A stretch of 64,000 nt of DNA from Mycogone perniciosa (lineage: Eukaryota; Ascomycota; Sordariomycetes; Hypocreales; Hypocreaceae). Shown in pieces: positions 50,306 to 60,614 of this stretch. The position numbers and the translations under genes were made by a program. The stretch's first letter is position 1, and each line of letters begins with the position of its first letter. Below the pieces are notes generated by a model, which saw nothing but the letters and a program-made list of their open reading frames with translations, ran no database searches and was not told the DNA's origin. The stretch is from contig JAOALB010000024.1 in the NCBI GenBank assembly GCA_025331125.1, positions 1-64,000 of the forward strand. Direction: 5' to 3'.

Positions 50306-50683
50306 ACTCCCCCTTTTAAAAATATTATAGTTATTTTAATTATTATTGTATCCTTTATTTAAAGTAATATTAAAGATAGTAAATGTAAAAAAATAAAAAG
50401 TAAAAAGTAAAAAATAAAAAAGAATTTATTAATTTTTTTTAGGTTTATACATTTTACTAGCTTTATGATTTCTTTAATATATAAATTAATATGAACATTA
50501 ATTATAATTATTACTATGAAGCTTAGTGCTTATAGCTATAATATAAATTCCTTTTATATATATATTTATTAATATTATATATAAATTATTTATTACCTTT
50601 ACCATAAACTTTTTAAACTTAATAGCTTTAATTAATTAATTACTTAAATTAATAAAATAAATATTTAAATCAATAAAAGTATA

Positions 50684-51212
50684 TATATATATATATTTAT
50701 TTATTTATCTATATCTTTTAAATTTACCCTACTTTCCCTGCCCATGCCTTACCATTAAAATCTACTTAAAGTAGTATATATTAATAGGAAACTATAAATA
50801 AATTAAAATACACTAATTATAGGAAATATAGTAAAGCTCGCGCAACTATACTATTATTAACTTATTTTATAGAATCTTTAATTACTGCTTTTTATTTATT
50901 AGCCTAATAGCTATATATACCTTAGCCTTCTTATATACTCCTCTATATAGCCTATAGTATAGTATCCTATATAGCCGGGATAACCTTTTCGAGTTTTATA
51001 TTTATTGTATTATTTTATTATAAAGCCTATAATAATAATATAGCTGCCCTGGCTTAACTATAAAGTTACCTATAAAGCTAACACTTATAGTTAGCCTTAG
51101 CGATTACTTTAAGAAGCCTATAATAAGGCTGCTATTATAGGATATAAAGAATTGGCTAAAAGTTAAATAAAGTAAATTTAAAATTTAAAATATATATAAA
51201 TAGTAAATCTCT
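50684..51212. mobile_element. MITE family B, copy 4 (reverse)
   Basis: Same orientation as 33,205-33,729 and more mutated. The middle keeps CTTACCATTAAAATCTAC, AAAGCTCGCGCAACTATA and GCCGGGATAACC. The right end is AGTAAATCTCT; the left arm is worn into a TA-rich run, so the left edge is approximate. Confidence 0.65.
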
Positions 51213-52638
51213 TTATAAAGTTTAAATTTATATTAAAAAGATAATAATTAATAGCTGCTTATATTTACTATTTACTTTATAATATTTATACTTTTTTTCA
51301 TTTATTGTTTATTAATATTTAAAGTAAAAAAAATAACTTTTAAAGTAAAAGAATTATTATAACATTTTTATAAATTTTACTAATAGTATATCTAAATGCT
51401 TATTTACTACCTTTTTAAATCTTTTTATTAATAGTTATTTATAAATATCTTTCATTAAGTATTCCTATTTAAATTTGTATATAAAATTTAGTACTATTAA
51501 CATTAAATATTTTCATTTAATTCCTTTATTATATTATATACTATATTTCTTTATTAAACTAGATATTTAATTCAAATATATTCTTTTTCAAACTTATTTA
51601 TCCTTTTATCATTATTCTTTATTTTTTATACCCTTTTACTTTTAACTATTATTAAACATAACAATTCTCTTTAATTATTAAATTAAATTCCCTTTATACT
51701 TCAATAAGATAATATAATATTAATTTAATAATAGCGGAATAGTTTTTAATACTGTTAATTACCAGAAATAAAATTAATTAAAAAATAAAGATAATAAATA
51801 AAATAAAGCTGTTAAATATAGCTATTTTTAATAATTTTAAAAGTAATTTACAAGCTCAAAGTTATTAATATTTCAATTTTTAAACATAAATAGTTAAAAT
51901 TAATTTCCATATATAATAATATTAAAACTAATTAATATAAATTAACTTCAATTATTAAAAATTATATATAATAATAAAGTTAAAAAAAATAGTTTCCTTT
52001 TAAACTTTCATTTAAAAGTTTAAATTATAATATATATATATATATATATATATTATAAATTAAATATTATATTATAATAGCTAGCTACTTTACTTAAAAC
52101 AATACTTTTATAATAAATTTTAAAAACTATAATTTTTATAAAACTAATATATTTAAAAGATTTAAAAGTCTACTTTTTTATAGTTTTATTAATCCCTTTA
52201 TATATATATATAGTTTAATAATATATTTTATTATTAACTTTCCCTTAATAAATCCCTTTAATATTTAATATTTATATATTATAATAAATTAACTTATTAA
52301 GTAATTATATTAAAATTTATAAAAACTATATAAAGTAAAGCTTTATATAATACTTCCTTTAATATTATTATTAACTTTATACTATATTAAAACTTATTAT
52401 AAATAATAAAGCACTTAATTAAATTAATAATTTTCAAAAAGCATTCCATTTATATAAATTAATAAAGTAATAATTTAATATTATATAATAGTTTAATTAA
52501 TATTAAATAGTTATATAAGCTTTATAACTTATTTAAACTTTTTTTCCTTTTAATATAACTATTATATTAAAGTATTTTTATTATATAATACTGAAAACAT
52601 AAAATAAAAGATTAAAACTTTAAATAAATATTAAATAA
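51213..52638. other. AT-rich DNA without a recognisable feature
   Basis: AT-rich, including a (TA)n run at about 52,029-52,054. No gene or repeat edge could be supported. Confidence 0.5.
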
Positions 52639-53090
52639 AAAGAATTATATATACATTTATTTATATATAACTTTTATTTTATGTCATTGAATTTTTAGTT
52701 GATTCTTTATATCCTTCAAAATAATACTTTACCTTTAAGCCTTTAAACTACCTACACTGCCTTTAATTACTATATAAAGCAATAAAAGAATAGAGGCATT
52801 ATATACATTATAGTCTTTATGAAGTTAAAGTTAAAGCAGGGCTATAGCAGCCTTATTATAGGCTTTGTAATATAACTATAAAATAAATATAAAACTTAAA
52901 GAGGATTAAAGTATATATAGCTATTAACCTAATAAATAAAAAGCAGTATTTAAAGATTTTATATATTTTATATAAAATTAATAGTAATATAGTTATATAT
53001 TTAAATATATTTCTTATAATTAATATATTTGAATTTAATAGTAAAGTATAAAGAATAAGGAAAATAAAGTAAATTTAAAAGCTATATATA
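52639..53090. mobile_element. MITE family B, copy 5, heavily mutated
   Basis: Same direction as 3,962-4,469. Left arm AAAGAATTATATATAC; the middle keeps AAAGTTAAAGCAGGGC and AATAAATAAAAAGCAGT; the right end TAAATTTAAAAGC runs into the tandem repeat at 53,091. The right terminal bases were replaced by that array. Confidence 0.6.
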
Positions 53091-53170
53091 AATAGAAATA
53101 TATATATATAAATAGAAATATATATATATAAATAGAAATATATATATATAAATAGAAATATATATATATA
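53091..53170. repeat. 20-bp minisatellite, four copies
   Basis: Four exact tandem copies of AATAGAAATATATATATATA, probably grown from the right arm of the MITE that ends here (AATAGAAATA resembles the arm). It is the last repeat before the gene region. Confidence 0.9.
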
Positions 53171-53500
53171 TTTAATATTATAAATAAGCTTTAAGCCTGT
53201 ATTTATTATAAAAAATACTTAAAATCTTTAAATTATTTATAAAATATATACTATTAAATAATTACGATTATATCAATTATTTCATAATTTATTTAATTTA
53301 TTTATATATATTAACTTTTAAATAATATTCTTTATGCTTTTTTCTTTCAAAATTTGCTATCTTTGTTTTATTTATTTTCTTTTTATATATATTCACTTAT
53401 TTTATTTAACCCCTTTATACCCTCTATCAATTACATTTACCTCCTAGCTGCCCTCCATTCCACTCTTCATTTCCCTTCAACGATTCAATGCGCGTTCATT
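53171..53500 (+). promoter_or_regulatory. EXO70 upstream region at the AT/GC boundary
   Basis: AT-rich sequence up to about 53,400, then a pyrimidine-rich stretch (TTTAACCCCTTTATACCC, CCTCCATTCCACTC) down to the start codon, as is common before fungal start sites. No certain TATA box can be chosen because the DNA is so AT-rich. The next repeat ends only about 330 bp upstream of the start codon, so the promoter is short or extends into repeat DNA. Confidence 0.5.
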
Positions 53501-55467
53501 ATGGCTGTTGGAGCCTTGTCCAACATTACCTACCATGCGGTCGATGAGGAGGCAAGGGCTGAAGTTGATGTGCTCAACTCCCGCCTCGACAAGACAACCC
53601 AATTGACGAAGAAGATCCAAGCTTGCCTGGGTCGACTCGAAGCTACTGGCCAGAGTGTCCGTGATGTAGCTGGACCTTTGAACGGCGAAACGAGACGTCT
53701 ACAGATATTAGGAAATAGTGAGTTCTGTTTTGTTCCATGACATTTGACCGTTGCTAAGCCAGACCAGATGTTGACTCCGTCCTTGCCGCCATTGATCGCC
53801 TGCGCCAACCTGCCGATAGCAAGGATGATGAAGAGCAAATCATTCGCGCCGGACCCGAAATGGTTGGCCTGTCCAATTTCCTGGCTTCGGTCAAGCGTCT
53901 CAACAAAGCCCATTCCGATATGCAGGCATCCAATCTACGCGCGAATCAAAACACTATGGCGGATTTGACCCGGCTTATCAAGTCGGGCAATACCCAGCTA
54001 GAGAATCACCTTGACCAGCTACTGCGTGGTGAAACCCCCCGCTCCATTGAGCCTTTGCACTTTATCACCAAGGAGAAGCCATTTCCGGTCCTATCTCAAG
54101 ACAAGATCGCACGACTGGGTCTCGTTTACGCCCATGTGGTCAGCAGCCATCATCAGAATGGCCAAGATTCACCAGTCGCTAAAATATATGCTGAAATCCG
54201 AGGACCATACCTCTCCTTGTCTCTGGCCAACTTGGCTGCGGCCAGTGTTAACACCGCAAAGAAAAAGAACCCTGGTGCTATTTATCGGGCTGGCACCAAT
54301 GGTATTGGCACTTACACCCAAGCGATGGAAGGCATCTTCCTCGCCGAGTACGATAATATATGTAGTATTTTCAAGCGTGAGGATTGGGGTCCAGTCTTCC
54401 AGGCAACCTGTCAAAGCGCCCTCGCAGAGCTTGCGCGAACACTCCGCGAGCTGAATACTCACATCAAATCTCACTTGACTACTGACTGCTACTTAGCCTA
54501 CGAAGTCACTGAGATTGTCTCAGCTTTGTCGGGCAACTTGGACACCACGACAGGGGAGTTGAAAAGCTCTTTAGCTGCCACTGTAAAGCCAGTCCGTGAG
54601 ACGGCCAAGCTGTCATTGTCTGAGTTACTTGAGGAGACCAAGCGAAAGGTGGCAAATCTGCAAACACTTTCTTCAGACGGTGCTACGACGCCGATTGTAT
54701 CCGAAACAGTGCAACGATTACAAGGCATGGTGGAGTTTCTTGGCCCCATTTCGGCCATCATGATTTCGCTTGGTGACGGAGGCTGGAAGTCCGGGGCTGC
54801 TTCCGCTGGCCGTACGACGGAAGGTATCCCTACCCTAGCATCATTCGACATCGGCGCCGATGGCAAAGATATATTCTCCCATTATTGTCTGGATACCATT
54901 GATGTACTGCTGTCTTCCCTCGACCAGAAGGCACGCATGCTACTTAGAGGAAAGTCAGTTGTGGGAGTTTTTATGGCCAACAGTGTTGTGATTATAGAGC
55001 GTATGGTCCGCGACTCGGATCTTGGCCCCCTCCTCCAGTCACGTCTAGATGTGCTTGAGCAATGGCGGAAGAAGGCCACAGTCTCATATACCGACATCTG
55101 CAAAGATCTATCGGTTTATCTCTTCGACACCATTCACACAAATCGAGGCAAACGCCCTACTTCTGGCCATGCGGATTCAGCCGACTCTGCATCCGTGGTG
55201 AAGGGGCTTAGTAGCAAGGACAAAGATAAGATCAAAGAAAAATTCACACAATTCAATAGCGCGTTTGACGACATGGTATCCCGACACAAATCATACAATA
55301 TGGAGCGCGAGGTACGGGCTATGTTTGGACAAGACATTCGCCAAAAATTGCAACCTCTTTATGAGCGCTTTTGGGACCGCTACCACGAAATTGACAAAGG
55401 CAAAGGCAAGTATGTCAAGTATGACAAGTCATCAATTGCGGCTGTCTTCCTAGGTCTCGCCTCATGA
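53501..55467 (+). CDS. EXO70: Exocyst complex component Exo70
   Basis: Exo70 is a subunit of the exocyst, which tethers secretory vesicles to the plasma membrane at sites of polar growth and binds phosphoinositides and Rho GTPases. Two exons, 53,501-53,717 and 53,768-55,467, are joined across a 50-bp intron (GTGAGT donor, CCAG acceptor, GCTAAG branch-like site) and give 638 residues; yeast Exo70 has 623. The start is the ATG before AVGALSNITYHAVDEEARAE; the frame is open further upstream to 53,354, but that extension is hydrophobic and encoded by AT-rich DNA. Residues about 10-70 look like an N-terminal coiled coil. The C-terminal half is Exo70-like, with FTQFNSAFDDMV at 565 and LQPLYERFWDRY at 600. 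A basic patch, KGKGKYVKYDK, near the C-terminus would suit lipid binding. No damage is seen despite the neighbouring repeats. Confidence 0.93.
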
Positions 55468-56054
55468 CTCACCTCTTTCTCTCGACATGGCATGTGTTTT
55501 TAAAGGGTCATCACTGCAACGCACCAATTTTACGCTCCTAGTCAGCATACGGGACATATAATACATTTCTGCTTTCCTTCTTGTGTCCACCGTTCTATAG
55601 GCAGAATCCTGTCCCTCAAAGGATGTATACACTTCTGTTGAGATGTAGTAAAGTGCCTTCCCCATCCGCTCAGGATGCCTTAGCTTAGCTGTCGTCTTGC
55701 TGGATCAGTGTGTCTGGGGATGGGGTGCTGTCACTCCTTACATCGGGTGGACAGAACGTCTATCGTCATTCTTGAGAGCAATCTGCAGTCAGTCTCAACA
55801 ATGCTTAAACAGCAACTATGCTGATACTACTCCGCAGCCTCGCAAAGCTTCGACATGACGGACGTCATGATTGGCGAGATATGCATAACCGATCACATGC
55901 AATTCGGGAATCCTATTCGAGGCAAATGCCAAGGATGGTGCAGCGGGCAGCATCACGGCGCAACAATTTATATCTATTGGTTGGAGAGCCTAGGCACGCA
56001 CAAAGAAGTGTTTTTTTTCATGACCATTTCCCATTTCCCATTTCCCATTTCCCA
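55468..56054. other. Spacer between two convergent genes
   Basis: 587 bp holding the 3' untranslated regions of EXO70 and of the minus-strand gene. A short tandem repeat of CCATTT (about four to five copies) lies at 56,024-56,053, directly beyond the stop codon of the minus-strand gene. No additional gene could be supported. Confidence 0.6.
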
Positions 56055-59000
56055 TCATCCACTCCCAAATATCTTGTCTATCCGAGTCTTCCTTTCCCAC
56101 ATAATGACCCCGTCGCTTTTGCGCTTGAAATACAATATCCGATGTTGTGGGATGAACTCCTCATCTGTCTGCTCGCTCTTCCAGTGTTCTAGTGACTTCT
56201 CCACAGCTCCAATGAAGCGATCTTCATAACCGATGAGATAATCACTTGGATTCATGCCAGCGTCCCAGCGCAGTCGGTTTAATACATCTACCGCGCTTCG
56301 GAACCTTCCAGCCCCTGGTAATTTGCCTATGATCGGCAATACACCCTTCATGGACGTGGCCCTCTTCTTTTCCGATTCAATGGAAAGATCGGAGGTAGCA
56401 TGTTCATCGTTCTCCAACTCATCGCCCTCCATATCTGGGCCCTCGTCCGAGTCACTGTCGGCAGGGTCATGGTCCCACCACTGCCCGCGGTGAGGTTCCA
56501 TGGAACTCAAATCGCTACCCTTTACCACAGATGTCATCATCCAGCAGTGCGTAGCGTCATAGTACTTTTCGTTTCCACGTATGTGTGATTCGAAATCCCG
56601 TATGACCACATGAAGAGATCCCTCTGTGGCAGTCATTTCTGTCTTCGATGTCTCGGTAATACTGCTGTTCCACTGGAGGCCGATCAAGTAACAGCCGTGA
56701 TACTCGAGAGCTCCATCACCCGACTCAAGAATCGGTTCCTCATCTGCAAATCTCGTTGGCCAGATGCGTGTCATGAGGCTCGGAATTTTCCTGTCAATGT
56801 CTAGGATAGATATGTTAAATCGACATCCCAGTAGTGAATGTGCATGCATCTGAGCGACATACCAAGAAGCACGGTGATGCATTTCGACTCTAGCCAGCCT
56901 AAGAACTTCCTCCCTTTGTTTGGCGACGGTCCCCAATAGCGGGCATCAATTTTGACATACGTCTTGTAGGACTGGAGAAACTCAGCAACGCCCCTATTGA
57001 CAAGACCACTGGGTACCCCAGGGCTATCCAGATCGAGAAACTCATCCCATGTCATCCCTTCTTGTAAAAGCAGGGAGCTGGCACGAGCCAATTCAGTGGA
57101 TAGTACCCTAACGGTTGGTGGAATGGAATGTTGCGCGGTATTAAGGGATGGGGCATGCCAACCAAGCAAGCAAAGAGGCTCTCTGAAAGTACGATGGTAC
57201 TTTAGATCTTTATGGAAAAAAGCGTCAAACACTACCCGTTTCTTCCAGTCAAAGCCGGCATAGTGACGGAAGAAGGTTACCACAATATCGGTGGTGGATA
57301 CTGTGCCATTGCCATTTGCCAATATCTTACAAACAGGTACAAGCATGGCCGTAATATGAATCCCCCCAAGCAACCCGAACTTCGCCGAATACAGACCTCT
57401 GGACTTAGCCCAAGCTTTGATCAGAAGGTGTGCTACTCGATATTTTGCCATGTCAGGTATGGACCTCCTGAGATAGTACAGATCACGGACTGGTTTGAGT
57501 TTTGCCAATGTTTGGAGTGGTAGGGCAAATGCTGGATCAGATGAGGGTCGCTTGAAAATATCCGGGTACCTATGGGCGTTTAGAAAAAAAATTGGGTTAT
57601 GTCACAATACATAAATATGATCGGCTTACCCTTTGGCCATGGATGTTGCAGCACAGTACTGAAGATCAAACTTAATGCCACGAACCTCAAGTTCGAGCAT
57701 TGTACCTGAATTTGCTTGCACGCGTCGAAGGATGGTTACGCCTTCTGCCGCAACCTTCCTCAATCTTTGCACGGCCAAGGTGAAGAAGGTTTTGGAGCTA
57801 ATGCTGCCAACACAAAGACAATCCACATCGGACGAACTCGTCCAGACTCCAAGCCCAAATGAGCCCACAGGAATGAGAACAACGCGAAGTGTTGTGCGTA
57901 CCCCATGGTCCGTATCAATATTATCGTCCCCAAGGAGGACCTTTTCCAAGAGTACCAACGCTTCCTGTCGCAAAGCTTCAATATCCTGCGTCGGGAAGCA
58001 GCCGCGGGATACTAAGCTGCTTTTCAACTCCTCAAAGCTTCCTAGAGATGTTGGCGCCTTATACGTGCCGATGCTAACACCCTGGTTCAAATCAACGGCA
58101 GTGGCATCTTCGGTTGAAGGTGATCGCATAAGAAGGCATCGAATGCCCCAATGATCACTAGCATAGTCCTGGGAGCAATGCTCTTCTGGCTTTATCGTGG
58201 CGTGGCCAAACATATTGAAGCCACGTGGGCGCAATGGAAGATGATTGTTGACAAGAATTCTATCATATCTCTGAGGACGACAGTCGTATCCATCGCTGGC
58301 CAAACGTGCCGTGAGAGTGTTCGTCAGGGGAATAAAGGTAGCACCTTGCTCACCCTCGTGTAGATCTAGAACAGCCTCTTGGCTCTCTGCCGTGCCTGAT
58401 GATTCGCCCGCGCTGAGCCTAGTGACCAACCAGGTATCCTGAAAACCAGCCTCCGAGATCATGTCCCCGATTTCCCTAAGGTGTTGGAGACCCTTGGTGG
58501 AAACATCATGCTTCGCTCGTGCCGTCTCCATTGTATACGATGATGTGGTCAAGTTGAAATCCCCAGCAATGATACAGGGATGCCCTGAGAATTTAGCAGA
58601 CATGTAACCAATGAGTTTCTGCACCTCGTCTCGCTTGGCAATGATCGCACCATCTGTCAGACCCTGACTAAGATGGCAAGCGGCCAAGACCAAAGGCAGT
58701 GACTCAGGTGACTCGGGTTCTTTGCCCTGAACAGTAGGGAAAGTCACAATTGCAAACCCCTTATGCTTCCTCGAGGATGGTAGATATTCCCACTGAAGTG
58801 GAAACTTACTCAAGACCACAATATTCAGTAGACTAGGCAACGGACCAAAGCCAGGCTGACTGGGGGGGCCATGGGTTGAAAAGGGATATCGAGAGCAGAC
58901 CTCGTTATCGGCTAGCAAAAAGAGGAGGAACTGGTCTGTAACTTCCTGAAGCACAAGTATGTCGGCGGTAGCACGCTCGGATATAATGTTGGCGACAAGT

Positions 59001-59833
59001 GCAGGGTACCGGGATGTGCTTGGTGGCCAATCAAACTCAGCAAGCACATTGTAAGAAGCAATAACAAGACGGTCTGGGACGGTCTTGTTAACAGAGGAGA
59101 TGAGATCATCAGGTATACATTTCCATGAGCGGTCCACTTGCACATAGTGATACGTGGCCTCCGGGTGAGCCTTGGTAGCATCCAAAGCAATCTCCGAGGC
59201 CAGCTTTGTTAGGGATGCTTCTCGTGTTAGGCAGTTGGAGCTGAGATCAATGCAACCCCAGAGTCTCATCTGACGTGGTGCTGTATCGCCATCCGACGGG
59301 ATAGGATCACGAACCAGAATTGCGAGCTGGATAACATTCCAGGTCAGCGGCGCCAAGAGGCGCGCTTTCTCGAGAAGGAAACTATGCCATGCTGCAAGAG
59401 AAGAATCCTCACATTGGGCAACGGTCAAGTGCGGCTGATATGTGTCGTTAGGAGGCCATCCCAAGCCGCGTCTAATCTGCTCACGTATGCTGAAGAGTGC
59501 AGTTGTGCCCTGGTCGGGGGTAGGCCGAAGGAAAACGGTGCTGTGGTGTTTGTGTGAAAACGAGCCGACGTCTTGCAGGCTGATAGTGGCGCTGCCTTGT
59601 GGTAACAAGTTGAGTTGGCACAGCGTGTTCACAACTTCCGAGAGAGCTTCAAGTCTAACGAAAGGGTAGACCAGATTCACATGAGGCGGCCATTTGCCAT
59701 AGCTTCTGTCGTTAAGGCATCTTAGACGATTGAGCGGGGCCCAGAGATGCTGTGGCGGAATTATACAGAGTGCAGTGTCGTGAGACTCGTCAAGGGGCGG
59801 TCCCGTGACCAACGAACTTGATGAAGACTCCAT
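56055..59833 (-). CDS. Multidomain RNA end-processing/repair protein (2H, EEP, nucleotidyltransferase, MJ1316)
   Basis: Three exons (59,833-57,630; 57,569-56,863; 56,800-56,055) joined across introns of 60 and 62 bp give 1,218 residues. Domains: 1-200, LigT-like 2H phosphoesterase with HVN (51-53) and HLT (135-137); 255-570, endonuclease/exonuclease/phosphatase with N262, E297, H387, GDFN (424-427), D524 and SDH (559-561), all key residues present; 600-1,000, poly(A)-polymerase-like nucleotidyltransferase with GSFGLG (657-662), DVD (669-671), D723 and the GLLGG helix region (about 795-804), then an RNA-binding-like part; an acidic linker; 1,130-1,215, MJ1316/DUF504 with NRLRWD, GYEDRF and FIPQHRILYF. 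2H and EEP enzymes act on phosphodiester and phosphate ends, the nucleotidyltransferase adds nucleotides, and MJ1316 is proposed to recognise cyclic RNA ends, so end healing and tailing of damaged RNA is a reasonable inference. The first 2H motif has Asn instead of Thr/Ser. Confidence 0.88.
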
Positions 59834-60614
59834 GAAATTATTGATGTCTGCTTTGTGGAGTGTCTTTTTGCGTATGGTGTATAGGTTGTTGCAATACGGA
59901 GTAGACCATCTGTAAAGCTATGAGCTATAAATATGACTGTGTTGGGAGGAGAGCGCCTATGCAATTATATCCGATATCTTCAGGGGCATATCTTACACGA
60001 TTGTGTAGCTCTTGGTGATGGAGCGAGAGTGAGTCACGTCTTCGGGCCCTGTCTGAAACGATGTCTACCTGGCATGGGGCAAATTGTTGGCCCAGGTTTG
60101 CATATCCTGAGTCATCCCGAGGCAGAGCAGTCAAGGCTATTTCTTCAGAGCTGATTAATCTCTGTCCTGCCACAAGGCATAACGCCTTCACCGGTGATTC
60201 AATGTGGATGATGACTCCAATCATACGTCACCATCCTACGGGTACTGGTACATTAAATCCTCAAATCTGTTTGTTCAGTGAAAAATTCATCAAATGCTGT
60301 TTAATAAGGTATTATTGAGTGTGGTTAATATACTCCGTATTAGTGGATTTCAGAAAATACGTTTTGCTGCTGGTAGTAGTCAATGCGAAGGATAGATGGT
60401 ACTTTACCTAGGCACTATTACGGAGTACTAAATACCGAACTACTAGGTACGGAGTACGGAGTACATACCTAGACTACAAAGTAAACCAATTTACGCGCTT
60501 TTTCTAATAACGCGTCTAAACGCGACATCACGGTAACTCACCCCCCTCCTTCAACACTTCTGGCGTCTACACTGGCATTCCCCTTCCAACGCTTTCGAAG
60601 GACAATAACCCACC
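59834..60614. promoter_or_regulatory. Divergent promoter region with TACGGAGTA repeats
   Basis: 781 bp between the start codons of the minus-strand RNA gene and MCM3. It contains five copies of TACGGAGTA or its complement: 59,895-59,903, 60,331-60,339, 60,419-60,427, 60,448-60,456 and 60,455-60,463 (the last two overlap). The 9-mer is nearly its own inverted repeat. Several short open frames cross the region but none looks like a gene. Close to MCM3 is the MCB-like cluster listed separately. Confidence 0.6.
60493..60525 (+). promoter_or_regulatory. MCB-like (MluI cell-cycle box) cluster
   Basis: Three related hexamers lie within 33 bp: ACGCGC (60,493-60,498), the canonical ACGCGT (60,510-60,515) and ACGCGA (60,520-60,525), about 90-122 bp before the MCM3 start codon. 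In yeasts ACGCGT is bound by MBF and drives G1/S transcription of replication genes, so its place here fits the gene. Binding is inferred. Confidence 0.55.

Noticed and set aside
1..53000. Mitochondrial DNA or a mitochondrial insertion, because of very low GC
   Set aside because: No mitochondrial gene, rRNA or tRNA is recognisable, and the region consists of nuclear transposons with RIP-type changes.
53354..53500. Hydrophobic N-terminal extension of EXO70 starting at 53,354
   Set aside because: The frame is open but encoded by AT-rich DNA, gives a signal-peptide-like stretch unsuited to a cytosolic exocyst subunit, and family proteins begin at about the ATG at 53,501.
53530..53913. 127-codon antisense frame over EXO70
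   Set aside because: It overlaps exon 1, the intron and exon 2 of a well supported gene and has no recognisable domain; it is a shadow.
56055..57508. Two separate minus-strand genes downstream of the 735-codon frame
   Set aside because: Consensus introns of 60 and 62 bp join all three frames in phase, and the poly(A)-polymerase-like domain continues across both joins.
59925..60318. Short overlapping frames in the divergent spacer as a small gene
   Set aside because: Opposite-strand frames overlap each other, show no domain or intron signals, and lie in a promoter region.
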